Source: Galaxea fascicularis
Lineage: Eukaryota > Cnidaria > Anthozoa > Scleractinia > Euphylliidae
Length of the DNA: 64,000 nucleotides
Reading direction: 5' to 3'
Assembly (NCBI GenBank): GCA_948470475.1
Contig: OX419346.1
Coordinates: forward strand, 18,192,004-18,256,003
Shown: in pieces, positions 33,050-44,843 of the stretch
Layout: each line of letters starts with the position of its first letter
How positions within the stretch are numbered: the first letter of the stretch is position 1
Notes under the pieces: model-generated
Told to the model about the DNA's origin: nothing
Database searches by the model: none
The model's input: the letters and a program-made list of their open reading frames with translations, nothing else
Position numbers and translations under genes: made by a program

Positions 33050-33375
33050 ACCTGACTCAGTTCGTGTGTATTGGACAACCCTCACGTTTCGACCTCGTTT
33101 CGACAACCTGAGCGGAAGTCATCATCAGAGTCAAGTGATTTGTGTAACAGTCAGTAGATGGTATAAAAACTCTGGTCGTTGATGTGATTGGTCAACGAAG
33201 TCGTGATGTTATTGGTCGACTGTCAGTTAAACCTAGTTGTCATTTTCTGTGAAGACTGGTGCGTTTCGATCCGTCTTTTGTTAGTCTAATGTGTGTACGT
33301 GTATTGTTAGTAAAATTAGTCGGTCTGTTGTTTGTCTGTTGTAAACAGTGATTGGTGCGTTTCAAACCATTTACG
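33050..33375 (-). mobile_element. Penelope-like terminal fragment
   Basis: On the minus strand the order is a promoter-like part, TTTTTATACCATCTAC, then CTCTGATGATGACTTCCGC ... GTTGTCGAAACG. CTGATGA, a GAC/GTC stem and GAAA again give a hammerhead-like order with one extra base, as in the fragment at 16328-16426. The sequence is of the kind seen at ends of Penelope-like elements in cnidarians. It abuts the end of the LINE to its right. Confidence 0.45.
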
Positions 33376-34910
33376 ATTTTACCCATATTAGTTGACACTT
33401 TTGGCCTAAAGAAATTCAGGTTACTAGCAAATCGTGTGTTATAGCTGTGCACATGATTTACTGGAGTCAGGATATCAGAGAAGACATCTGGAATGCTACC
33501 AGTTCTAGTTTTAATCTTATGTGTAAGGTAACTCACTCTAAATTTATATATACAGTCCAGCTTGAGAATTCCTAAAAGTTTGTAGTAGGGGCCAGCACTC
33601 TCCCTCGCATGTGCAAAAAAAATGCATCAAAGACATTTATTCAGCTTGAAACGAAGGCAATTTAATCGATTGTTGCTGGCACAACCCCAGGCAAAAATGC
33701 CATAGCTTAGATAGCGATAAATCAAAGCATAATATATCACCAAGCATGTGAAGGTTAAGGTAATGTCTCAGTTTGGTACGAATACCAGTATTTTTGGCTA
33801 CTTTATTATTTATATGTTGCAGCTGTGATTGCCAATTGAGATGCTTATCAATATAGACTCTTAAATACTTAATACGATCCTTTTCGTCTACATTATCAAT
33901 ATTTATTCTAGGGTGATACCTTGGTGATGATACCAGCATATATGAAAAGTTAATAGATAGTTTATTGAGAGCACAATACTTATAGATAACTTTAAGCTCA
34001 TGATTCATAACAGACTCAACGTACTGTAAATTATCACTAGAAAAGAAAAAGTATGATCAGCAAAACTACGAACTGAAAGTTTATGAGTACAATTTGGTAA
34101 GTCATTTACATACAGCAAAAAAGGAGTGGTCCTAAAGTTGAGCCTTGTGGTATTCCACATGTGATATTTTCATAGTCAGATTTAGTAGATTCAATCTTTA
34201 CATACTGCTTGCGATTATGTAGATAGCTTTCAAACCATCTATGTGGGACTCCACGGATACCATGTAAATAGAGTTTGGATAGTAAAATTCTGTGATAACT
34301 GTATCAAAGGCGTTTGACAAGTCAAGAAATAAACCTTAGGCAACCTGCCTTTTATCAATAGCTAGCTTTAAGTTATCTGTAATTTTAAGAATAGCCCGTT
34401 CAGTTGAGTATCCTTTTCTGAATCCAAATTGGTAGTTGTATAAAATTTGATGCTTCTCCATAAAAGCATATAATTGATCATAAATTAGCCTTTCAAGTAC
34501 TTTACTAAATGGTGAAAGAGTCGCTATAGGTCGATAATTGCAAGGGTTGCATCACCACTTTTGAACACTGGAGTAACCCATGAGATTTTCAATACATCAG
34601 GTACAACGCCTTTTCGATTGAGAGGTTATAAATGTATATGCAAGGGGTTTGGACAATGGTAGGGCAGCTGCCTTAATTAGCTTATTAGGAATATCCAGGG
34701 ATGTTTTATTGTCGCTTAAACCTTTAAATAGTGAAGACACCTGGGTTTCAGTAACAGCAGACATAACAAAGCTAGCTGATGGGGTTGTTGTAATGAACTG
34801 TGTGGGGCTTCCTTCGCAATTTTCTAGTTCTTTCGCCAGATTTGGACCCACGTCAACAAAATGTTTATTAATAGTCTCCAGTCTTATCAGTATAGGCTCT
34901 ATTGTTACGT
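33375..34910 (-). pseudogene. CR1/Jockey-like LINE reverse transcriptase, degraded
   Basis: Minus-strand pieces in several frames, from right to left: a pre-RT part with IPNKLIKAAA (34851-34597); RT motifs including a FLDLSNAFDTV-like block (about 34330-34280) and a product of the PFLLYVNDLPN type (about 34130-34090); a thumb-like part with YIDKHLNWQSQLQHINNKV (34008-33637); and a C-terminal part with NHVHSYNTRFAS and STNMGK (about 33536-33380). At least four frame breaks. The YxDD box region (about 34050-34020) is damaged. No endonuclease domain. Confidence 0.7.
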
Positions 34911-34937
34911 ATAACTTTAATTTTGGTATGGAAGTAA

Positions 34938-35016
34938 AAGTCGACTAAAAGTCGCACTGAAAGTAGCACTAAAATAAAAGATATGTGTGTCCCTTATGGG
35001 GCTCCGTAGGGTTAAA
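34938..35016. repeat. Right terminal repeat of ~15-kb inserted block
   Basis: The inverted partner of 20012-20088: short AAAAGTNGCACTNAAAG repeats followed by GTGTCCCTTATGGGGCTCCG. About 160 bp separate it from the resumption of duplication-unit homology at about 35178. Confidence 0.5.
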
Positions 35017-35469
35017 GGGTTAAGCCTCTTGATAATTTGAGATTGCTTCCCTTTTGACATTCAATACAAACCAAACCGACTGTCAAGATAAATGTTCCCG
35101 TGGACAAAAGAAGGTTCTGCTGTCATAGACATTGATCTAGATGTCACAGGGTTTGGCTGAAAACGTTTCTCTTCAAGTGGAGTACGCTGGTTTCGTAATG
35201 TAAACGAGCGTGGCCACTAAACTTGACTAAACGTCAAGGTTCTACCGATATTCCCTCAACCTTGTTCATAAACATTTGCGGAGTGATATTGGTTTGTCTT
35301 GCAGGCTAAGACACGTGCATGAAATTCCGGCGGGTGGTGACGACCCTAACAATTATTGTGTGTAACCGCAAGTACTCCCGGAAATTTTTGAGATGTTCCC
35401 CAGTTTTCAACCTATCGAAATACAAAGTTTCGTTCAATGTCCCCTGGTTTTCTTTGATATCCCAGAACT

Positions 35470-36900
35470 TTCAAGTTTCCCAGATAAATTGCCAAGTCTC
35501 CAGATTCCCGGAATAACTTTCTCCCGCAACATCCCGTTGCTAGACAAAACAAACATCAAAGATGGAGATGATCCATAGAATTTTAACTGGCGCCAGCACA
35601 CGTTTCTACCAGCGGTCTCTCCAAACGTCTTATTTAAGGTCTGTAGAGGTCTGGAATGGAAGATTATTTTTAACTCAAAGACAAGTGCAACATTGCAATC
35701 AAAGTAGCCATTCTTGATAAAAGTCAACATGGACTGACAGTTGTCTAAGGTAAATTATCTTTTTTTGAATTATTTTATTTTATTTTTTCACGCTGTGGTT
35801 ATTGGCTTCTTAAATAAGATATTTTGAATCTATCGGATGGGAAATTAAATAACGATAGAAATTTCATCACCCGTGCTAAAAGATGAAAGACGCTAAACAT
35901 TACAAACAGACAATTTACCAACTTACATCGTATTTTAGCTTCGGCAATAGTTCAAAAGAGGTGTTTGTGTAGTGTTGAATATTCTAAATTGAATGTGTCT
36001 CTCCATGTTTGTTGATGGAATTGTTGAAAAGAACTTGGTTCTACTTTTCACAAAGGTTCCCGCCGAGCCGACTGCAAAAGTTATCTGCTGTTGAATGTGT
36101 AACTATTGTGCCATAAGCCACGGAAAGTCGTAAAACAATCCGCCATAAGGCAGTTTCGGTAATGGTGTACAATTGCTCTCAGTTTTGATCTCTTCAAGGG
36201 CTAAACTCGTTTGATATGACCAAATATCCGTTGATATAATAATCATAACCTGAAACCCCTTCTCACGACCGTATATTCGACTGTTTCGACTTTCCCCACG
36301 ATTTTCCAAATCATGTTGAATAGCTATAGTTTTCGATTTCGTTTGTTTCCTGATAACGGTGCAAGGCTTTAGTATAATATTACAGCTGAGGGGCTTCACT
36401 TTATACAACAACATATGAATGGAAACCAAAAAGAGGCATTTTTGAATTTAATATGAAGCTTAGTAAATGTGACTGGATTATGAAAACAGAAAAGAAAAGA
36501 AAACAGCTCGAGAGAGCACCTGCAAAGTTGACGATCAACCTCCAATCACATATCTCTGGTAAATTTGGATGTCATCATTAAGCAAACACCTTAGCGAAAT
36601 CAATTTCCAACCACGAAATATATGTCCGTTTACAAATGAAAACAATATGCCACTTTGTCTGCTTTATGTCGATTTTCAATTTGAATAACCTAAAATGAGA
36701 CAATAATGTTACACGGCAAGTTATCACAATCAGTTATGTATGTTAAGGCTTAGACGACCCCCAACAAAGATTTGAAAGTACTTCCATTATCTGCCTATAA
36801 AATTAATTGACTTATCATCATAAATTTTGAATTAAAAAATATTTCACAGCCCAATTGAGCTGCATTTCTGACATTTTTTGGAGGGTCCCGACAAGTTAAA
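35470..36900. repeat. Receptor 3'-flank module, gene-less copy
   Basis: From about 35650 to about 36650 the sequence aligns with the DNA downstream of both GPCR genes (51690-52340 and 63200-63990): GAATGGAAGATTATTTTTAACTC, CTAAGGTAAATTAT, ATCGGATGGGAA, TCCCGCC...ACTGCAAA and CTCGTTTGATATGACC have counterparts there. No receptor exon precedes this copy. There is no coding sequence. Confidence 0.6.
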
Positions 36901-38104
36901 CTGTAAAATTTCAAGTTACTTCCAGCTGCCAGCCAAATTCAGCCTTTTCTTATTACGACGCCTGTGGTGTAGGCGGTGTTGCGACCTAGCGCCGCCTGTT
37001 AACTTTGCGATTATAACTCAAATCCATTATCCCAAGTGTTCCATGAGGAAAACAGACGGTGCTTCGACCTCCAAAACTTCATGACCAGGGGCCAGATTGA
37101 AGAAGCCCTCCTGAGTTAAGATGTCTCCTAAGTATTGTTTTCTCACAATCACAATAGCCCATTGTTTTGCGAATATACGGAAAACATACACCCTGAGCGC
37201 AAAGCGAAATCAACCCTTGATGAAAACGAAAAGAAGGCAGCTAAAGTTCGAAAACGAAGCAACTAATTTAAGCTCAAAGTCGTTGAAGCACACTTCGGTA
37301 GAAACTAAAATCTAACCTGAAATAGGCTGTGAATTGAAATACGGCAATTTTAGAAAATACGGTGGCCCAGAAAGGACAACGCTTCTACTCGAAAGTGCAA
37401 TGTCGTTCTGTAAAAATATAACTATTATTTTTAGAATTAAACATATTTCACGGCCTTAGAATTCTGCAATCGTTCCTTAGAAATATAGCTGTTCTGTTGA
37501 ACCAGTCGCGAGCTTCTTCCGTAGAAATGTAGCTCTTCCGTAGAACTCTTGCCTCTTCTGTAGCAATAGAACGCTTCCGCAGAAAATTCAAGCCCGTGTG
37601 CGCGCGCATTAGCCTGGTTGGGCACTGGGCATTAGCGCCTGGCTGTAATTCGTTGCTCGCCATTTTGCATGTGTTTTAAAACAGTTAGACAATGGTTTTC
37701 TGTCAGGTTTGTGAAAGGAAAGTGCAAGAGGGTGGACTAAAATTACTGCCATAACTGTGGAGCCGGAGTAGAATTATTTCAGAATGGTAAATCTAAATAT
37801 AAATTTGCCCCTTTGGATCAGGACTGTGAACGGTATTTCAATATTGCAATTTTGACAGCAGTTTTGTTTTTTTTTTTAGACTCCGAAGGCCCTTCGGAGT
37901 CTAAAAAAGAGTACAACATTCACGTCCCATGTAATAGAGATGCGGCAAAAGAAAAAAAATCACAATTCTTGTGAAAGTAATCAAATCAAAGTTATGGAAG
38001 AAGGGCTCGGAAACACATCATTGCAATATAAAACAGAAAAAAATGCCAGCAATTTGCTTGGCTTGTGTTTTGTGAACATATGAAGTACTGAGTAGAGAGA
38101 AACA

Positions 38105-38540
38105 TTACTTTGTTCTATGCAGTTCATTCATGCTCTTAAAACTTCCTACTAATATCACTAAACTTACCATCGATGCGCCAGCATTGATTTGGCCCATGGG
38201 ATACTGATAGTGCCGTTGTTTGAGCTTTTTTGTCTTTCTCAAAATTCTTGCCTCAGGATCAAGTTCATGCAAGATTTGTGCAACCATGTTACGTGGGACG
38301 TGAATGTTGTACTGTATTTTAAGCAAATGCCACATTTTCCTGTAACCCGACAGGCAACCAGGCAACAGGCAATCTTTACTTCTTTCTCACTTCTACAAGT
38401 CTCATTTCTTGATAATTTGTATTCCACAAGCCTCCGTTCAAGTGTTCGTACATTCAAGCTTACTTCTCAAAAAATTGATGATCACATCACACTTGTACCC
38501 GAGATGGAAATAGCTTTCAATAATCTCCCTTTCGGGGTCT
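38105..38540 (-). pseudogene. Transposase N-terminal fragment
   Basis: Two overlapping minus-strand frames (38457-38239 and 38365-38105), broken by at least one frameshift, carry a helix-turn-helix-like part and the GYRxM ... LDPEA ... LKQRHYQYPMG block that in the family precedes the integrase core. The sequence then meets the left terminal-repeat region, so the catalytic domain has been deleted. Confidence 0.55.
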
Positions 38541-38607
38541 AAAAAAAGAAATACCCTTCACAGTAATGATCCAAAGGGGCAAATTTATATTTAGATTTAC
38601 CATTCTG

Positions 38608-38843
38608 GGCCCGGTTGTTCCAAAGCCGATTAACGCTAACCCAAGATTGAAATTAATCAAGGAACTTAATTTTCTTTCCCCAAACGTTGTTCATTGCTGA
38701 TATTCTGCAAAATTTTAGATTAGGGGAAGTCAATCCTGAAAAACAAAAAGCAGCCGAAACAACTTTCATCCAAAATTTAAAAACTGTAACCAAAGTTTAC
38801 GCTAATCCTCGATTAGGTTAATCGGCTTTCGAACAACCCGGCC
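38608..38843. mobile_element. MITE nested in transposon arm, CTG target repeats
   Basis: Ends GGCCCGGTTGTTCC and GAACAACCCGGCC, flanked by CTG (38605-38607 and 38844-38846). The opposite arm of the host transposon (about 37780-37790) shows the uninterrupted site. A second family member is at 45977-46217. Both contain GATTAACGCTAA near one end and GGTTAATCGGC near the other. Confidence 0.85.
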
Positions 38844-41056
38844 CTGAAATAATTCTACTCCGGCTCCACAGTTATGGCAGTAAATTCCACCCTCTTGCAC
38901 TTTCGTTTCACAAACTTGACAGAAAACCATCGTCTTACCTGTTTTAAAACGCATGCAAAATGGTGAGCAACGAATTAGGCAACCTGCGCGCGCACAGGTT
39001 TGAACTTTCTGCGGAAGCGTTCCATTTCTATGGAAGCGCTGAAGTTCTACAGAAGAGGTAAGAGTTCTATGGAAGTGCTACATTTCTTCTGAACAGCGAC
39101 GGCTTATACTACGGAAGAAGCTCGGAACTGTTTCCACAGAACAGCTATATTTCTAAGCAACGATCGCAGATTTACAAGGAACGATTGCAAAATTCTAAGG
39201 AAATATGTTTAATTCTAAAAATAACAGTTATATTTTTACAGAACGACACTACATTTTCAAGTAGAAGCGTTGTCCCTTCTGGGCCACCGTATTTAAAGCT
39301 ACGGTGCACCAGAAAAAGACGAAGTGGCGGCAATGGTGAAAACAAAAGGGAGTGCAAACGGAAATGGACAGTGCTTCATACTAACACCCCCTAAAGACTA
39401 TGAGAATGATTGGCCCCTGTTAAAGGCCTTAAATTGTCCCAGTCGGATGACCGACAATGCAATCAAAACAGTGGCATATGTTGTATCGATGTAAATTATA
39501 TTACGCATTGACATAATAGTCACGGCTTTAAAATTATTCACAACATGCAGCTTCCTATACCCTGGTGTAATAATAGACCTGCCGAATCGAATAACTTGAA
39601 AGAGTGCGACTTTAAAGGGGACGTGTTTGTTGTATCTTCCTTCAAATTTGATTAGAACAGTTAATTCGACCACTCCTAAGACTCAACACCAGGCATGTGT
39701 ATTCTTTCGTTTACCATACTGTAGGACAATACTCAAGCAATGTTTTGTTTTGACTCAAGTCCCAAGGTTTTCACTAGCTCTTCGTCTCTTAATTCTTTAA
39801 AGAAGAAGACTTCAAAAGAATTCCCAACCAATTATTCTAAAATACATCATTTTGTAATCTTTGATTCAACTTTTCCTTTCGTTTCAACCACTTTTTAATT
39901 TCGGTGGAATTATTTTGTTTGAAACGTCTTCGCCATTTTACCATCCCTTGTAATAAAACCTTTTGTCATTATTTTCAATTTAAGGTGGCAAAACAATTAA
40001 AATAAAATAAAAGATTTTTTTTCATGAAAATGCTAATTTGTTGTCGCACAACTTCATATCAGCCTTGGCCGATGACTCTTCGTTTTCGAGTTAAAGTCGC
40101 TTCACTTCAGTCCGAGTTACGGCTGCCTTGCTTTGGAGTCACATGCATGACCTGTGTTTCTTGACGCACAGTTCGTCTTCCTTTTTAGCTGTTCGATTTT
40201 CCTTGTCCATAATATTCCCGTTTAAGCTTATATCATTCGACAGTTTTTACGCTGTGTGACGTGTGTCAGCTTGTTTTCTTTGGCATGGTTTAAATTTCTG
40301 CTTTATGACTACCATCTCAAATTACAAGGAAAAAAGTTTCGTTTAAAGAGCGATAAACATGTGGATGTGTTCTATAAAAGTTAAGTGGTTGAAGTTCACG
40401 TTAGCAGACGTTAGCCGTGTTTGAAAATGATCGGGAAGAAAGACGCTGGCCAATGTTCGATTCGGTAATTTGAGGTAGGTCAGATAATCAGTTGATTTTC
40501 TTGACTACAGGTATTAGTGTTCCCTCATGAGAATGTAGACTAAAGACTTTATCTTTCTTGATTTTGCATGTCTCTCCCATTTTACTGATAATTTCATCCT
40601 TATCCTTTAATTAAGTGTATGTCTGGCCCGCCTAGATTAGCCTTGGCTACCTGCAGGCCGGCTAGCTATTTTTCTTGTTCTTTCTGTAATGCGTAAAAGT
40701 GAAATTGGTAATAGGTCTTGGTAGTTATTCTAAGAAAACAAAGACAAGAAATTCCCAATCTTTTCTTTGGATTTATGCGACTATCTTTCGATTTCATGCG
40801 GATCATCGTTTAGTTGAAATATAGGTCTGGAAGAGCTACAGGATTACTCTTTACTTGTGGACCAACGAGACAGCCTGCTGTGATGCAAATTCGTTGCAGT
40901 TATTAAAAATGATCTGAAAGTACATTTATAAATTAAAATAATTTTTGAGCTAGCAGCTGAAGTTAAGTGATACCTGAAACTCCAATGTCTTCCTGCATCT
41001 TGATTATGACTTGACTCTGTCTAACATTACAACAAGAAAATATGATGACTGCGTTC

Positions 41057-44000
41057 ATTTCAAGTTACTACCAGCTGCCAGCCAGATTGTGACAACTTCC
41101 CTTCAGCCTTTTTTTTTTATTATGACGCTCATGGCGATGGCGGTGTTGCGACCTAAAAGACCGCCTGGAGGTGATAACTTTGTGGTCATAACTTAAACAA
41201 TTATCCCAAGTATTCCATGATTAAAACAGATGGCGCTTTAACCTCCAAAGCTTCATTACAGTGGGTCAGATTTAAGAAGCCTCCCTACGTTAACATGTCT
41301 CCTAAGTATTGTTTTCACACAATAGTCCATTGTTTTGCGGATATACTAGAAAACAATGCCGGCTAAGGCTGGTTTTCACTAGCGACGGAGTTGGAGTCGG
41401 AGTCGTAATCAGAAGCGTAGAGCGTTATGTGAAAAAGGATTGCGTGGCTAATTCACGACAAAGTGTGATTCCGCAAGGATCACCAGACATCACATTTATT
41501 GTACAGTAACCCAAGATGGAGGTTAACGGAACAACGTGGTAACCACGCAAATAACTTGAATTGAGAAGCTAGAAGACTGGAGACTAGAATGTCATGACAA
41601 TGATCCAGTGAAAATCAAACCGACGGAGTTAGTAGCAGAAAGCTATTCTGGTTATGACTACGTCGCCTGTGTGATTTAGCGAAAACCAGATTGTCGGAGT
41701 CGCAAGCGCTATTTTGGTATCAAACTTTCATCGGAGAGCGTGACAACAAGCATTGTGATTGGTTGGTTCTTCCGCTTCTGCTTCCGACTCCGACAACATA
41801 GTTCTCACTGGATCATAAGCGACAAAGTCATAAGCGGAGTCGGAGGAAAATGGAAACGTTCTGATTCTTCCGACTCGATCCGATTCCGTCGAGCTTATGA
41901 CTCCTCTTACAACTCCGATCTTTGATTTTCGCTAGGCCATAAGGGCCCGTACGACTCCGACTACGACTCCGACTACGTCGCTGGCGAAAACTAGCCTTCA
42001 GGATACATCTTAACTTAGGAGGGCTTTGTGAATCTCGGCTGGCCACTGGGCCGTAGAAATAGGAAGGCTTCGATCGCTGTTGCTTAGAACGGGATGAACT
42101 CAGAATTATATTGGCTTTTCGCTTTGTTTTGCTTTTATATCTTTCACCGTTATGTCCATATCTTGGCTCATTTTGATAGCTTTCGTTTAAGGACATACCC
42201 GTAAGGAAACCGGCAGAGTGGAACTGTTGTCAGTTCCGTCGAGAAATACACTAAAAGGACAAGCATCATGCCATTGGAGGTTACCATAATTACTGAATTT
42301 CATCCTCCCGGTTTATGAAACCCACGTCCGCAAAAACACTTCACGATTTTGTCGTCAGTGAAATCCCCTTGAAACGGAGCTTCGGAAGCCTTATTCTAAC
42401 CTTGAGGAATGCTACAAACTTAATGGTCGCAACATTCATTAACCGGGACCGAGGTAAAAAGTACTGACTCGGAAAACATACATCCCGAACGCAAAGCAAA
42501 ATTCGAAAAAGAAGGCAGCTAAAGTTCGAAAACGAAGCAACTCTAATTTAAGGTCAGTCTTTGAAGCGCACTACGTTAGAAACTAAAATCCAACCGATAT
42601 AGACTGTAAATTGAAAGGGAAGGAATTTTAGAAAGCTACTGAGCTACGGTGTACCAGAAAAAGCAGTAGTGGCAGCAATGGTGAAAACAAAATGAAGTGA
42701 AAGCGGAAATATATGGCCACTGTTTCATACGGAAACCCCCGAAAGACTTTGAAAATGATTGGCCCCTGCTAAAGGCCTTAAATTGTCCGAGTCGAATGAT
42801 CGACAATGCAATCAAAACAGTCAGCATATGTTGTATCGATGTAAATTATATTATGCATTGACATAATGTTCACGGATGTAAAAATATTCACAACAGCTTC
42901 CTTTACCCTGTTATAAAAATAAACCTGTCGAATCGAATAACTTGAATGGGTGCGACTTTAAAGGGGACGTGTTTGTTGTATCATCCTTCAAATTTAATTA
43001 GAACAGTTAATTCGACCAAATTCAAAGACTCAACACCACGCATGTGTATTCTTTCGTTTACCATACTGTACGGCAACACTCAAGCAATTTTTTGTTTTGA
43101 CTCAAGTCCCAAGGTTTTTCTCTAGCCCTTCGTCTCTTACTTCTTTAAAAAACAAAATGTTAAAAGAATTCACAACCAAATATTCTTAAACAAATAATTT
43201 TGTGATCTTTGATTTAATTTTTCCTTCCTTTTCACCCACTTTTATATTTCGGTGGAATTATTTTGTTTGAAACGCACTTGTTATTGTTTAGTGAGGTTTC
43301 TTCGCCTTTTTATGATTCCCTGTAATACAACATTTTGTCATTATTTTAGTTGTACGTTGTGGCAAAACAATTAAAATAAAATAAAATATGGATTTTGGTC
43401 TGTTTCTATAAAAATGCTAATTTGTTGTCGCGCAACTTCATTTCAAGTTCAAACTAAATTGCTTTTTAATATTAGCCTTGGCCGATGACTCTTCGTTTTC
43501 GAGTTAAAGTCGCTCACTTCCAAGTTACGGCTGCCTTGCTTTGGAGTCACATGCGTGGCCACTGTTTCTTGACGCACAGTTCGTCTTCCTTTTTAGCTGT
43601 TCGATTTTCCTTTTCCATAATATTCCCGTTTTAAGCTCATATCATTCGACAGTTTTTACGCTGTGTGACGTGTGTGTCAGCTTGTTTTCTTTGGCATGGT
43701 TTAAATTTCTGCTTTATGACTACCATCTCAAATTACAAGGAAAAAAGTTTCGTTTAAAGAGCGATAAACATGTGGATGTGTTCTATAAAAGTTAAGTGGT
43801 TGAAGTTCACGTTAGCCGTGTTTGAAAATGATCGGGAAGAAAGACGCTGGCCAATGTTCGATTCGGTAATTTGAGGTAGGTCAGATAATCAGTTGATTTT
43901 CTTGAGTACAGGTATTGGTGTTTCCTCATGAGAATGTAGAGTAAAGACTTTAACTTTCTTTTTTGTATATCTTTCCTATTTTACTGATAATTCATCCTTC

Positions 44001-44485
44001 ACCTGTAATTTATTGTACGTGTGGTCCGCCTAAATAAGCTTTAGCTACCTGCGGGCTGGCTAAGTTTGTTTATTTGTAATGCGTAAAAATGAAATTGGTA
44101 ATTAGTCTTGGTAGTTAATCTAAGAAAGCACAGAAAGCAAAGACAAGAAATTCCCGATCTTTTGTTTGGATTTATGCCACTGGATTATCAATTTCCTTTA
44201 ACTGATTAAAATATCTTTCGTTTTCATGCGGATCATCGTTTAGTTGAAATATAGGTCTGGAAGAGCTACAGGATTACTCTTTACTTGTGGATCAACGAGA
44301 CAGCCTACTGTGATGCAAATTCGTTGCAGTTATTAAAAATGATCTGAAAGATACATTTACAAATTAAATAATTATTGAGGTGACAGCTGAAGTTAAGTGA
44401 TACCTGAAACTCCAATATCTTCCTGCATCTTGATTATGATTTGACTCTGTCTAACTTTACATCAAGAAAATATGAGGACTACATA
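41057..44485 (+). repeat. Upstream tandem unit 2 (receptor locus)
   Basis: The second copy of the unit at 36913-41050, shorter because it lacks the 1.9-kb transposon but with its own MITE at 41367-41996. Its end lies about 1.2 kb before GPCR A exon 1. High similarity with no open exons suggests a recent segmental duplication of upstream DNA. Confidence 0.8.
41367..41996. mobile_element. MITE built of GACTCCGACTAC-type repeats
   Basis: Left end GGCTGGTTTTCACTAGCGAC, right end GTCGCTGGCGAAAACTAGCC. Next to each end the interior consists of short repeats (GGAGTTGGAGTCGGAGTCG on the left; ACTCCGACTACGACTCCG on the right) that would fold back on each other. The equivalent point of unit 1 (about 37180) is unoccupied. 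Its ends resemble those of the elements at 26125 and 61456. Confidence 0.7.
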
Positions 44486-44683
44486 CATTGTGCCAGGATT
44501 GCTGAACCCTTTACTTCTCAGTAATGACCACTAGTGGATATATCCTTACCATATCACCAGTAATACAGGTGATGAGAATACGAGAAATGATCATCAGCGG
44601 CACAGTTGAGTTATAAACGTTTATACAAATTCTCAATACATGTAACATAGGAAACAAGAGCGAAATGCAATGAGAATAGCCAT

Positions 44684-44830
44684 CAGACATGGTTTGATGC
44701 TACTCTGGTTTGAAAATTGATGAATGTAACTTAAAACGTGAATTGTAACTTTTTAAGTTACATTGATCAATTTTCAAACCAGAGTAGCATCAAACCATGT
44801 CTGATTGTCCACCTGGTTGCAGTGTGAACT
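44684..44830. mobile_element. Hairpin insertion with 13-bp direct repeats
   Basis: Arms of about 53 bp (44684-44736 and 44751-44803) pair almost perfectly, beginning CAGACATGGTTTGATGC and ending with its complement. A 27-bp tail follows. TGAGAATAGCCAT flanks the whole (44671-44683 and 44831-44843), as expected of a target duplication. Confidence 0.65.
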
Positions 44831-44843
44831 TGAGAATAGCCAT

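Larger units (their letters stand above)
13365..35460 (+). repeat. Tandem duplication unit 2 (ALAS copy 2 unit, split by insertion)
   Basis: Matches unit 1 from about 13388 to 19932 and again from about 35178 to 35460 (words such as GTAAACGAG, TTGCGGAGTG and CAAAGTTTCGTTCAATGTC are shared with 11645-11905). In unit 1 these two stretches are separated by fewer than 15 bases, so about 15.2 kb has been added here. A further swap between about 14390 and 15275 removed ALAS exons 3 and 4. Confidence 0.8.
37357..39292. mobile_element. 1.9-kb long-TIR transposon with transposase remnant
   Basis: Terminal repeats of about 0.5 kb start TACGGTGGCCCAGAA and end with the complement GGGCCACCGTA. Unit 2 of the surrounding duplication (about 42625-42650) lacks it, so the ends are well supported. 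Inside the arms are repeated TTCTGTAGAA/TTCCGTAGAA words. Between the arms the minus strand keeps an N-terminal transposase piece (about 38540-38105) with VRTLERRLVEYKL, SGYRKMWHLL and HELDPEARILRK, like the block at 20440-20610. The catalytic half is gone: a non-autonomous derivative. A small palindrome, GACTCCGAAGG/CCTTCGGAGTC, sits at about 37881-37903. Confidence 0.8.
36913..41050 (+). repeat. Upstream tandem unit 1 (receptor locus)
   Basis: Matches 41057-44485 in order: CCAGCTGCCAGCC, GGCGGTGTTGCGACCTA, TGTCTCCTAAGTATTG, AAAGTTCGAAAACGAAGC, GGGGACGTGTTTGTTGTATC, and a long near-identical part (40240-40400 versus 43660-43800). This unit carries the 1.9-kb transposon missing from unit 2. 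No exon is recognised in either unit. Confidence 0.8.
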
